Positions 49,708 to 58,400 of a stretch of DNA of 64,000 nucleotides are shown in pieces. Source of the DNA: CAWCAW01 sp963714125 (lineage in GTDB: Bacteria; Actinomycetota; Acidimicrobiia; Acidimicrobiales; UBA8190); contig OY970234.1 of NCBI GenBank assembly GCA_963714125.1, positions 3,950,821 through 4,014,820 on the forward strand, in the 5' to 3' direction. The position numbers and the translations under genes were made by a program. Position 1 is the first letter of the stretch; each line of letters begins with the position of its first letter. Under the pieces are notes generated by a model. The model searched no databases. It was given only the letters and a program-made list of their open reading frames with translations, and was not told the DNA's origin.

Positions 49708-50360
49708 GAGGCCCCCTTGCCGCCGACACCCTTGATGGCGTTGCGCAGGATCACCACGCCGCCATTGGGACCGGGAACAGCCCCCTTGACCAGGATCAAC
49801 TCCCGATCGGGGTCGGCTTGGACGACTTCGAGGTTCATGGCCGTGACCTGATGGCCGCCCATGCGACCGGCCATCTTGGTGCCCTTGAACACCCGGCTGG
49901 GTGTGGCGCACGCTCCGATCGACCCTGGCGACCGATGCTTCTTGTGGTTGCCGTGGCCCGCCGGTCCACCTTTGAAGTTGTGCCGCTTCATGCCCCCCGT
50001 GAAGCCCTTGCCTCTCGACACGGCGATGGCGTCCACGCGCTCACCGGCGACAAGGGTGTCGGCGGTGAGCTGCTGGCCCACCTCGAAGCCGCTGGCATCG
50101 TCGAGTCGCAGCTCGACCAGCCGCCGTCCGGGGTCGACACCGGCGGCGGCAAAGTGACCTTGCTCGGGCTTGTTCAAAGTGGAAGCCCGTCGCACCCCCC
50201 ACGTGACCTGCAACGCCGAGTATCCCTCGCGCTCTGGGGTCTTGACCTGCACCACCCGCACGGGCGCGACCTTCAGCACCGTTACCGGAATGGCACGGTG
50301 CTGGTCGTCCCAGACCTGGGTCATGCCGACTTTCTCGCCGACGATCGCCTTGGTCGCCAC
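49704..50360 (-). CDS. rplC: 50S ribosomal protein L3
   Basis: 218 residues. VATKAIVGEKVGMTQVWDDQ, VSRGKGFTGGMKRHNFKGGP (the modified-Gln loop region) and SPGSIGACATPSRVFKGTKM are present. The start is GTG 50360, matching the family N-terminus; the open frame runs further upstream into the spacer without similarity. Confidence 0.96.
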   Translation of the reverse strand: MATKAIVGEKVGMTQVWDDQHRAIPVTVLKVAPVRVVQVKTPEREGYSALQVTWGVRRASTLNKPEQGHFAAAGVDPGRRLVELRLDDASGFEVGQQLTADTLVAGERVDAIAVSRGKGFTGGMKRHNFKGGPAGHGNHKKHRSPGSIGACATPSRVFKGTKMAGRMGGHQVTAMNLEVVQADPDRELILVKGAVPGPNGGVVILRNAIKGVGGKGAS

Positions 50361-50425
50361 GGTTGTTCCCGGTTCCTCTCGTTCATGTTGCAGGGAGCCA
50401 CCCGACGGCGGTTCCCACGGCTGGT

Positions 50426-50441
50426 GGCACCCGCAGGTGCC
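50426..50441 (-). other. Hairpin 2 in the rpsJ-rplC spacer
   Basis: GGCACC-CGCA-GGTGCC, a perfect 6-bp stem with a tetraloop, 14 nt downstream in the mRNA of the larger hairpin. Confidence 0.6.
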
Positions 50442-50455
50442 TTTGTGCACACCAA

Positions 50456-50485
50456 CGCTCCGCCCGGGAGAACCCGAGCGGAGCG
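50456..50485 (-). other. Hairpin 1 in the rpsJ-rplC spacer
   Basis: Arms CGCTCCGC and GCGGAGCG plus inner CGGG and CCCG around an AGAA tetraloop: twelve pairs with one mismatch. The mRNA after it is UUGGUGUG, so it is not a classical terminator. Confidence 0.65.
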
Positions 50486-50664
50486 CTCTTCAGATTGTGC
50501 TCCAAGGTCCCCACCGGCTCGCCGGTAGGCGCTCAGAGACGTCGAAAAGGCTTGGGGCCTGAAATCAGCCCGACCTGCGACGCTACACCATCAACTACAA
50601 GGCCTGCCAGGCGTTGCACCGCTTGGCCAAGGGCGACGAGGCCCTCGGAGCGGCGCCGACCGAC

Positions 50665-50991
50665 CTAAACGTTTTGGATCTTGATCTCGATGTCGACCCC
50701 GGCAGGAAGGTCCAGACGCTGCAGGGAGTCCACCGTCTTGGGGGTGTGCTCCACGATGTCCACCAGACGCTTGTGCACGCGCATCTCGAAGTGCTCCCGG
50801 CTGTCCTTGTACTTATGGGGCGACCGGATCACCGTGTAGCGGTGCTTTTCGGTGGGTAGCGGAACCGGCCCCTGCACCTTGGCCTGGGTGCGCAGGACGG
50901 TCTGGACGATCTTTTCCGTGGACTGGTCGAGGATCTCGTGGTCGTAGGCCTTCAGCCTGATACGGATCTTCTGACGTGCTGCTTCGGCCAC
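50665..50991 (-). CDS. rpsJ: 30S ribosomal protein S10
   Basis: 108 residues, also the NusE antitermination factor. QKIRIRLKAYDHEILDQSTE, GPVPLPTEKHRYTVIRSPHK and EHFEMRVHKRLVDIVEHTPK are canonical. Start GTG 50991. It follows tuf by 35 nt and is cut off from the rest of the S10 operon by the 304-nt spacer. Confidence 0.97.
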   Translation of the reverse strand: MAEAARQKIRIRLKAYDHEILDQSTEKIVQTVLRTQAKVQGPVPLPTEKHRYTVIRSPHKYKDSREHFEMRVHKRLVDIVEHTPKTVDSLQRLDLPAGVDIEIKIQNV

Positions 50992-51026
50992 CGTTCAGTC
51001 CCCTGTCCCGCAGTGCCTGGTCATGG

Positions 51027-52214
51027 CTACTTGAGGACCTTGACGACACGGCCCGAGCCCACCGTGCGGCCACCCTCGCGAATGGCGAAGAGCAGGCCTT
51101 CGTCCATGGCGATGGGCTTCTGCAGCTGCACGGTCATCTCGGTGTTGTCGCCCGGCATGACCATCTCGGTGCCTTCGGGCAGCGTGATGGAACCCGTGAC
51201 GTCGGTGGTGCGGAAGTAGAACTGGGGCCGGTAGTTGTTGAAGAAGGGCTTGTGACGGCCACCCTCTTCCTTGGTGAGCACGTAGACGTTGGCCTCGAAG
51301 TCAGTGTGCGGCGTGATGGACCCGGGCTTGGCCAGCACCTGGCCCCGCTCGACGTCCTCCTTCTTGGTGCCACGCAACAGGGCGCCGATGTTGTCACCGG
51401 CCTGGCCCTGGTCGAGGAGCTTGCGGAACATCTCGACGCCCGTGACCACGGTCTTCTGGGTGGCACGCAGCCCCACCAACTCGAGCTCCTCACCCACCTT
51501 GACGACGCCTTGCTCGACCTTGCCGGTCACGACCGTGCCACGGCCGGTGATCGACATGACGTCCTCGATCGGCATGAGGAAGGGGCGGTCGATGGGGCGC
51601 TCGGGCTCGGGGATGAAGTCGTCCACCGCGGCCATGAGCTCGAGGATCTTCGGCGTCCACTCGGGGTCGCCCTCGAGGGCCTTCAGCGCGCTGACCCGGA
51701 TCACGGGCACGTCGTCGCCGGGGAAGTTGTAGGCGCTGAGCAGCTCGCGCACCTCCAGTTCGACGAGGTCGAGAAGCTCCTCGTCGTCCACGATGTCGGC
51801 CTTGTTCAAGGCGACCACGATGGAGGGGACGCCCACCTGACGGGCGAGCAGGACGTGCTCACGGGTCTGGGGCATGGGCCCGTCGGCGGCGGAGACGACG
51901 AGGATGGCCCCGTCGACCTGGGCGGCACCGGTGATCATGTTCTTGATGTAGTCGGCGTGGCCCGGCATGTCGACGTGGGCGTAGTGCCGGTTGTCGGTCT
52001 CGTATTCGACGTGGGCGATCTGAATGGTGATGCCGCGCGCCTTCTCCTCGGGGGCCTTGTCGATCTGGTCGAACGAGGTGAACGCCACATTGGGGTTGTT
52101 TTCGGACAGGACCTTGGTGATGGCCGCCGTGAGCGTGGTCTTGCCGTGGTCGATGTGACCCATCGTCCCGACATTGATGTGCGGCTTCGTACGCTCGAAC
52201 TTCTTCTTGGCCAT
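51027..52214 (-). CDS. tuf: Elongation factor Tu
   Basis: 395 residues. It delivers aminoacyl-tRNA. GTPase motifs are GTMGHIDHGKTTLTAAI, DMPGHADYIKNMI and VVALNKADIVDDEEL; MPIEDVMSITGRGTVVTGKV begins domain 2 and the protein ends VGSGRVVKVLK. The effector Thr is in RGITIQIAHVEYE. Confidence 0.98.
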   Translation of the reverse strand: MAKKKFERTKPHINVGTMGHIDHGKTTLTAAITKVLSENNPNVAFTSFDQIDKAPEEKARGITIQIAHVEYETDNRHYAHVDMPGHADYIKNMITGAAQVDGAILVVSAADGPMPQTREHVLLARQVGVPSIVVALNKADIVDDEELLDLVELEVRELLSAYNFPGDDVPVIRVSALKALEGDPEWTPKILELMAAVDDFIPEPERPIDRPFLMPIEDVMSITGRGTVVTGKVEQGVVKVGEELELVGLRATQKTVVTGVEMFRKLLDQGQAGDNIGALLRGTKKEDVERGQVLAKPGSITPHTDFEANVYVLTKEEGGRHKPFFNNYRPQFYFRTTDVTGSITLPEGTEMVMPGDNTEMTVQLQKPIAMDEGLLFAIREGGRTVGSGRVVKVLK

Positions 52215-52292
52215 GGCCTTTGCTCCGGCTCCCTATCTCTGACGACACCCTCGGTGCCGTCTGTTGTGTGCTCTATACCTGACGGTTGCGGC

Positions 52293-54386
52293 CTACTCGC
52301 CGTGCGCCCGGGCGATGATCTCGCGGGCGATGGAGTCCGGCACTTCGTGGTAGGCGCTGAATTGCATCGTGTACGTGGCGCGTCCCTGCGTCCGAGAACG
52401 CAGGTCGGTAGCGTAGCCGAACATGTCCCCTAAGGGCACCAACGCCCGCACCACGTGGCTGGAGCCTCGTTGCTCCATGCCCTCGACCTTGCCTCGACGG
52501 GACGACAGGTCGCCGATCACGTCGCCCATGTAGTCCTCGGGGGTTACCACCTCGACGGCCATGACCGGCTCCAGCAATACCGGGCTGGCCTTGCGGGCGG
52601 CGTCCTTGACGGCCATGGATCCGGCGATCTTGAAGGCCATTTCCGAGGAGTCGACGTCGTGGTAGGAGCCGTGGGTGAGGTTGACCCGCACGTCCACCAT
52701 GGGATAGCCGGCCAGCACCCCGTTGGTGAGGGCCTCTTGGATGCCGGCGTCGACGGCGGGGATGTACTCCTTGGGGATCACCCCACCGACGATCTTGTCC
52801 ACGAATTCGTAGCCACCGCCGGGGCCGGTGGGCTCCAGGCCGATGACCACGTGGCCGTACTGACCCCGACCACCGGTCTGGCGGACGTAACGGCCTTCCA
52901 CCTTCTCCACCGGCTTGCGGATGGTCTCTCTATAGGCGACCTGGGGCTTTCCGACGTTGGCGTCGACGGAGAACTCCCGCAGCATGCGGTCGACGAGCAC
53001 CTCCAAGTGGAGCTCGCCCATACCCGAGATGACGGTCTGGTTGGTCTCGTCGTCGGTGCGCACCCGAAAGGTGGGGTCCTCTTCCGACAGCGCGTACAGC
53101 GCCTTGCCCAGCTTGTCCTGGTCGGCCTTGGTCTTGGGCTCCACCGCCACGTGGATGACGGGCTCGGGGAACTCGAGCCGCTCGAGCAGCACCGGGTGGG
53201 CCGGGTCGCACAAGGTGTCGCCGGTGGTGGTGTCCTTCAAGCCGACCGCGGCGACGATGTCGCCGGTGAAGATGGCGTCTTTGTCCTCACGGTGGTTGGC
53301 GTGCATCTGGAGGATGCGCCCCACCCGCTCCTTGCGGTCCTTGGTGGAGTTCGAGATCGACGAGCCCTTGGACAGGGTCCCCGAGTAGACGCGCAGGTAC
53401 GTGAGCTTGCCCACATACGGGTCGGTCATGATCTTGAAGGCCAGGGCCGAAAACGGCTCGGAGTCATCGGCCCGGCGCTCGACCTCTTCCCCCTTGGGGG
53501 TCAGTCCCACCGCGGCGGGCACGTCGAGAGGGCTCGGGAGGTAGTCGACGACGGCATCGAGCATGGGCTGGACGCCCTTGTTCTTGAAGGCCGAACCGCA
53601 CAGCACCGGCACGACCTCACTGGCGATGGTGGCCCGTCGCAGCGCCCGGCGCAGGTCGTCGCCGGTGATGGCCTCCTCGGCCACGTACTTCTCCATCACG
53701 GTGTCGTCGAAATTCGAGAGCACGTCGATGAGGGCGTGACGACCCTCTTCGGCTTCTTGGGCCAGGGCCTCGGGCACAGGCTCGGTGCGCCACTTCTCAC
53801 CCATGTCGTTGTCCCACAACAGGGCTTCCATGTTGAGCAGGTCGATCACACCTTGGTACCCGCCCTCGACACCCACAGGCAGCTGCACGACGGCCGGCGT
53901 GGCATCGAGGCGGTCGCGGATCATCTCGACGGCGCGGTTGAAGTCGGCCCCGATGCGGTCCATCTTGTTGACGAAGCAGATTCTCGGCACCGAGTATTTG
54001 TTGGCTTGACGCCACACCGTCTCGGTCTGGGGCTCCACGCCGGCCACGGCGTCGAATACGGCCACGGCGCCGTCGAGGACGCGCAGGGACCGCTCCACCT
54101 CCACGGTGAAGTCCACGTGCCCGGGAGTGTCGATGATGTTGATCCAGGTGTCGCGCCACTTGCAGGTGGTGGCGGCCGAGGTGATGGTGATGCCGCGCTC
54201 TTGCTCTTGGACCATCCAGTCCATGGTGGCGGCGCCTTCGTGGACCTCACCGATCTTGTAGTTCTTGCCGGTGTAATAAAGGATCCGCTCCGTCGTCGTG
54301 GTCTTACCCGCGTCGATGTGGGCCATGATCCCGATGTTTCGGGTCCTGGCCAGAGGGAATTCTCGGATTGGGCGTGCGTCAGCCAT
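52293..54386 (-). CDS. fusA: Elongation factor G
   Basis: 697 residues. The translocation GTPase has IMAHIDAGKTTTTERILYYT, RGITITSAATTCKW, IIDTPGHVDFTVEVERSLR and CFVNKMDRIGADF in domain I, and QTGGRGQYGHVVIGLEP in domain IV. It lies between rpsG and tuf in the str operon, with full length and no insertions. Confidence 0.98.
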   Translation of the reverse strand: MADARPIREFPLARTRNIGIMAHIDAGKTTTTERILYYTGKNYKIGEVHEGAATMDWMVQEQERGITITSAATTCKWRDTWINIIDTPGHVDFTVEVERSLRVLDGAVAVFDAVAGVEPQTETVWRQANKYSVPRICFVNKMDRIGADFNRAVEMIRDRLDATPAVVQLPVGVEGGYQGVIDLLNMEALLWDNDMGEKWRTEPVPEALAQEAEEGRHALIDVLSNFDDTVMEKYVAEEAITGDDLRRALRRATIASEVVPVLCGSAFKNKGVQPMLDAVVDYLPSPLDVPAAVGLTPKGEEVERRADDSEPFSALAFKIMTDPYVGKLTYLRVYSGTLSKGSSISNSTKDRKERVGRILQMHANHREDKDAIFTGDIVAAVGLKDTTTGDTLCDPAHPVLLERLEFPEPVIHVAVEPKTKADQDKLGKALYALSEEDPTFRVRTDDETNQTVISGMGELHLEVLVDRMLREFSVDANVGKPQVAYRETIRKPVEKVEGRYVRQTGGRGQYGHVVIGLEPTGPGGGYEFVDKIVGGVIPKEYIPAVDAGIQEALTNGVLAGYPMVDVRVNLTHGSYHDVDSSEMAFKIAGSMAVKDAARKASPVLLEPVMAVEVVTPEDYMGDVIGDLSSRRGKVEGMEQRGSSHVVRALVPLGDMFGYATDLRSRTQGRATYTMQFSAYHEVPDSIAREIIARAHGE

Positions 54387-54460
54387 AGTTCTTCTGCTCT
54401 CGGGTCGTACTGAACACCCACGTCACGGTGCGCAAGGCGCCGACGGTGGGGTTGGCCCTT

Positions 54461-54931
54461 CTACCAGCGGTAGTGGGCGAAGGCCTTGTTGGACTCGGCC
54501 ATCTTGTGCATGTCCTCTCGGCGCTTGACCGCCGCCCCCGTGCTGTTGGCGGCGTCGAGGACCTCGTTGGCCAGGCGCTCGGCCATTGTCTTCTCGCGGC
54601 GTTGACGGGAGAAGCCGACCAACCAACGGATGGCCAGCGTGGTGGCCCGGCGGGGGCGAACGTCGACGGGGACCTGGTACGTGGCCCCACCCACACGCCG
54701 GCTCTTGACCTCGAGCTCGGGCCGGGTGTTCTCGACGGCCTTCTTCAAAATCGTTACGGGGTCGCCGCCGGTCTTTTCCCGCACGACCTCCAAGGCGTCA
54801 TAGACAATGCGTTCCGCCAGGGTCCGCTTGCCTCGCGACAGCACCTTGTTGACGACCTGAGTGACGAGCACCGAGCGGTGCACGGGGTCAGGAGCAAGAT
54901 CGCGGCGCGTGGCCGGTCCGTTACGAGGCAC
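54461..54931 (-). CDS. rpsG: 30S ribosomal protein S7
   Basis: 156 residues. VPRNGPATRRDLAPDPVHRS, NKVLSRGKRTLAERIVYDAL and RRVGGATYQVPVDVRPRRAT are present, and it ends AFAHYRW. GTG 54931 lies one base after the rpsL stop; the longer open frame upstream is inside rpsL. Confidence 0.97.
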   Translation of the reverse strand: MPRNGPATRRDLAPDPVHRSVLVTQVVNKVLSRGKRTLAERIVYDALEVVREKTGGDPVTILKKAVENTRPELEVKSRRVGGATYQVPVDVRPRRATTLAIRWLVGFSRQRREKTMAERLANEVLDAANSTGAAVKRREDMHKMAESNKAFAHYRW

Positions 54932-54932
54932 C

Positions 54933-55304
54933 TCAGGACTCCTTCTTGGCCCCGTAGCGGGAACGGGCTTGGTTGCGCTCGCGCACCCCGGCCGCGTCCA
55001 GCGCGCCACGGATCACCTTGTAGCGGACCCCAGGAAGGTCCTTCACCCGGCCACCACGGACCAAGACGATGGAGTGCTCCTGGAGGTTGTGGCCGACGCC
55101 GGGGATGTAGGCACTCACCTCGACACCGGTGGTGAGACGCACACGAGCCACCTTCCGCAAAGCCGAGTTGGGCTTCTTGGGGGTGGTGGTGAACACGCGG
55201 GTGCACACGCCCCGGCGCTGGGGCGCGCCCTTCAGGGCCGGGGTCTTGGTCTTTGACTGCTTGCTGGCTCGTCCTTTGCGAACGAGCTGTTCGATCGTGG
55301 GCAC
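54933..55304 (-). CDS. rpsL: 30S ribosomal protein S12
   Basis: 123 residues in the decoding centre. PTIEQLVRKGRASKQSKTKT, TTPKKPNSALRKVARVRL and GHNLQEHSIVLVRGGRVKDL are present. Both lysines linked to streptomycin resistance (in TPKKPNS and GRVKDLPG) are the sensitive-type Lys. Confidence 0.98.
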   Translation of the reverse strand: MPTIEQLVRKGRASKQSKTKTPALKGAPQRRGVCTRVFTTTPKKPNSALRKVARVRLTTGVEVSAYIPGVGHNLQEHSIVLVRGGRVKDLPGVRYKVIRGALDAAGVRERNQARSRYGAKKES

Positions 55305-55432
55305 GCGTGACCTCTGGGACTTTGTATAGGGGAGCTACTCGGTCGGCGGCGCGCTGGGCCCGAAGGCACCACCGCGCGCAACCGAGCAGCGTAATCCTAG
55401 CGTGAACCGTGGGCAAACGATATTGGTCGATC

Positions 55433-55446
55433 CCGGCGACAGCCGG
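55433..55446 (-). other. Hairpin just after rpoC, same 14 bases as in the infA leader
   Basis: CCGGCGACAGCCGG starts 3 nt after the rpoC stop, in the 145-nt rpoC-rpsL gap. It could be a processing or pause element. The gap also has a TAGGAT hexamer (55399-55394) but no partner -35 at good spacing. Confidence 0.4.
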
Positions 55447-55449
55447 CTC

Positions 55450-58400
55450 TCAGGCGCCTTCCTCCAACTGGCCGTTCTCCTCGACGCCGTTGGAGTCATA
55501 CCCGCCGTGCTCGGGCCCGTTCGATTCGACGCCGTCACCGTTGGTCGACGCCGGCGCCTCACCGCCCAGAGCGCTCCACGGGGATACGGCGGCGGGGGGA
55601 GCGAATGAGGGGTACTCCCCCTCGTTGTACCCGCCGAAGCCGGGCTCGCTGGTGCCGCCGACGTCGCGCAACCACGCCGCGAGGTCCTCGGTCTCCTCGT
55701 CGAACCCGTAGGTACGAAGGGACACCCCTGCCGCGTCGGGCAGGTCGACCTCGATGTCGCGATAGCGGTCCATACCGGTTCCGGCCGGGATGAGCTTGCC
55801 GATGATGATGTTCTCCTTGAGCCCGAAGAGCCGGTCCGAACGCCCTTCGATGGCAGCCTCGGTGAGCACCCTCGTGGTCTCCTGGAAGGAGGCCGCCGAC
55901 AGCCACGAGTCCGTGGCCAGCGACGCCTTGGTGATCCCCATGAGCTCGGGGCGTCCTTCGGCCGGCCGTTTCCCCTCTTGCACCAGGGTGCGGTTCACCT
56001 CGGCGTAGATCTGGGAGTCGACACGCTCGCCCGGGAGGAAGGCCGCCTCACCCGGCTCGGCCACGAGCACCCGGCGCAGCATCTGGCGCACGATGAGCTC
56101 GATGTGCTTGTCGTGGATCGACACACCCTGGTCCCGGTAGACCTTCTGGACCTCTTCCACCAGGTACTGCTGGGTCTCGCGGATGCCCTTGACCTCGAGA
56201 AGCTCCTTGGGGTCCTTGGGTCCTTCCACCAGCGCGTCGCCGGCAGCCACTTCCTGCCCAGCCTTGACCTCGAGGTGAGCCCTCGACGACACCAGCACCG
56301 ATTCCTCGGCACCGTCGTCGGCGACCACCGTGATGCGGCGGCCACTCTCCTCGTCCTCGATGCGCACCACCCCGGAGTGGTGCGCCAGCACGGCGGCACC
56401 CTTGGGGGTACGGGCCTCGAAGAGCTCCACCACTCGGGGGAGTCCGTGGGTGATGTCCTCACCCACCACACCACCGGTGTGGAACGTCCGCATGGTGAGC
56501 TGCGTGCCCGGCTCGCCGATGGACTGGGCCGCGATGACACCGACGGCCTCGCCCAGCTCGATCACCTTGCCCGTAGCCAGTGACTGGCCGTAGCAAGTTG
56601 CACACACTCCGTGCTCGGACTCGCAGGTGAGCACAGAGCGCACCCGGATCCGGTCGATAACCGGATCGTCGCGCAGCAACGCCACCACGTCGTCGGTGAG
56701 GATGGTGCCCACCGGGATGACCGTGCCGTCGACGAGCGTGTTGTCCTCGACCAGGACTCGACCGTACGCCCTGGTCTCCAGGTAGGAACGGCGTCCCGCC
56801 TCGTCGGGGACGACGCCTTCGAGCCAGATGCCTCGCACCGTGGCGCAGTCGTCGATGCGGACGATGAGCTCCTGGGCCACGTCCACCAGCCGCCGGGTCA
56901 GGTACCCGGAGTCGGCCGTCCGCAGAGCGGTGTCGGCGAGGCCCTTACGAGCACCGTGGGTGGAGATGAAGTACTCGAGCACCGACAGGCCCTCACGGAA
57001 CGAGGACTTGATGGGTCGGGGGATCATCTCCCCTCGCGGGTTGGAGACGAGACCCTTCATGCCGGCGATCTGGCGGATCTGCTGGCTGTTTCCTCGAGCA
57101 CCGGAGTCCACCATCATGTCGAGGGGGTTGAAGGCCATGGCCGACAACGTCTTCTCCATGGCCCGGCCCACCTCGGAGGTGGCCGACGTCCAGATCTCGA
57201 TTTCCTTCTGGCGCCGCTCGTCGTCGGTGATGATGCCCCGCTTGAACTGGGTCTCGGCCTTTTCGGCCTCTCGCTCGTAGCGGTCGAGGATGGCCCTCTT
57301 CTCCGGCGGCGTACGGACGTCGTCGATGGAGATGGTGAGCCCCGACTGGGCCGCGAAACGGAAGCCCAGGGACTTGATGCGGTCCAAAGACTCGGCCACC
57401 ACGCCCTTGGGCTCGTTGGCCGAAATCTCCTCGACGATGGTCCCGATCGGAATGTTGCGCTTGCCGACCACGTCGTTGACGAATCGGAAACCCTTGGGAA
57501 GAGCCGAGTTGAAGAACACCCGACCCGGGGTGGTGGTGAGCTCGAGGTACTGGGTCGCCTCGGCGTCACTGTGCCCGTTGGTCGCCACCGTGACGGTCTC
57601 CCCATCCCCCGAACCCGGGTTCCAGGGCGCCACCAACTCTTCGTCTGCCGAGCCCGCCTCGGTGGTGCCGCCATCGCCGGCGACGGCGACGCCTTCCGCA
57701 GCTTCCTCGTCGAGCAATGCCACGGTCTTGACCACCGCGTCATACAGCGAGGAGTCCGGTGTCGGCCGCAGCACGATGCGGGCGTGCAAATCGATGTCGC
57801 CCACATCGAAGGCCCGCTCGACCTCATAGGCGTGACGGAAGACCCGGCCTTCGCCCTTGGCCCCTTCCACGTCCAGGGTCAGGTAGTAAGCGCCGAACAC
57901 CATGTCCTGGGTGGGCACGGTGATGGGTCGACCCGTGGCCGGGGAGAGGATGTTGTTGGCCGACAGCATGAGGACGCGCGCCTCGGCTTGCGCCTCCGCC
58001 GACAGCGGCAGGTGCACCGCCATCTGGTCCCCGTCGAAGTCGGCGTTGAAGGCCGTGCACACCAACGGGTGCACCTGAATGGCCTTGCCTTCCACCAGGA
58101 CGGGCTCAAAAGCTTGGATCCCCAAGCGGTGCAACGTGGGGGCCCGGTTCAGCAGGACGGGGTGTTCTTTGATGACCCCCTCCAGCACGTCCCAGACCTG
58201 GGCGCGACGGCGTTCCACCATGCGCTTGGCCGACTTGATGTTCTGCGCCAGCTCCAGGTCGACAAGCCGCTTCATGACGAACGGCTTAAAGAGCTCGAGG
58301 GCCATGAGCTTGGGCAGCCCGCACTGATGCAGCTTCAAGGTGGGACCGATGACGATGACGGAACGGCCCGAGTAGTCGACCCGCTTACCCAGAAGGTTCT

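Larger units (their letters stand above)
50361..50664 (-). other. 304-nt structured spacer between rpsJ and rplC
   Basis: No gene is seen here. The spacer holds two strong hairpins near its 3' half (50456-50485 and 50426-50441) and then about 65 nt to the rplC start. In most bacteria rpsJ and rplC are close neighbours. A leader-type regulatory RNA, processing site or internal promoter could explain it. I could not find a convincing -10/-35 pair. Confidence 0.6.

Noticed and set aside
50614..50859. Plus-strand open frame in the rpsJ-rplC spacer (QALHRLAKGDEALG and so on)
   Set aside because: It runs into the antisense of rpsJ, has no credible start or ribosome-binding site and no recognisable family.
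55394..55399. TAGGAT as a -10 for an rpsL promoter
   Set aside because: No -35-like hexamer lies 16-19 nt upstream; the nearest TTGCCC is only 11 nt away.
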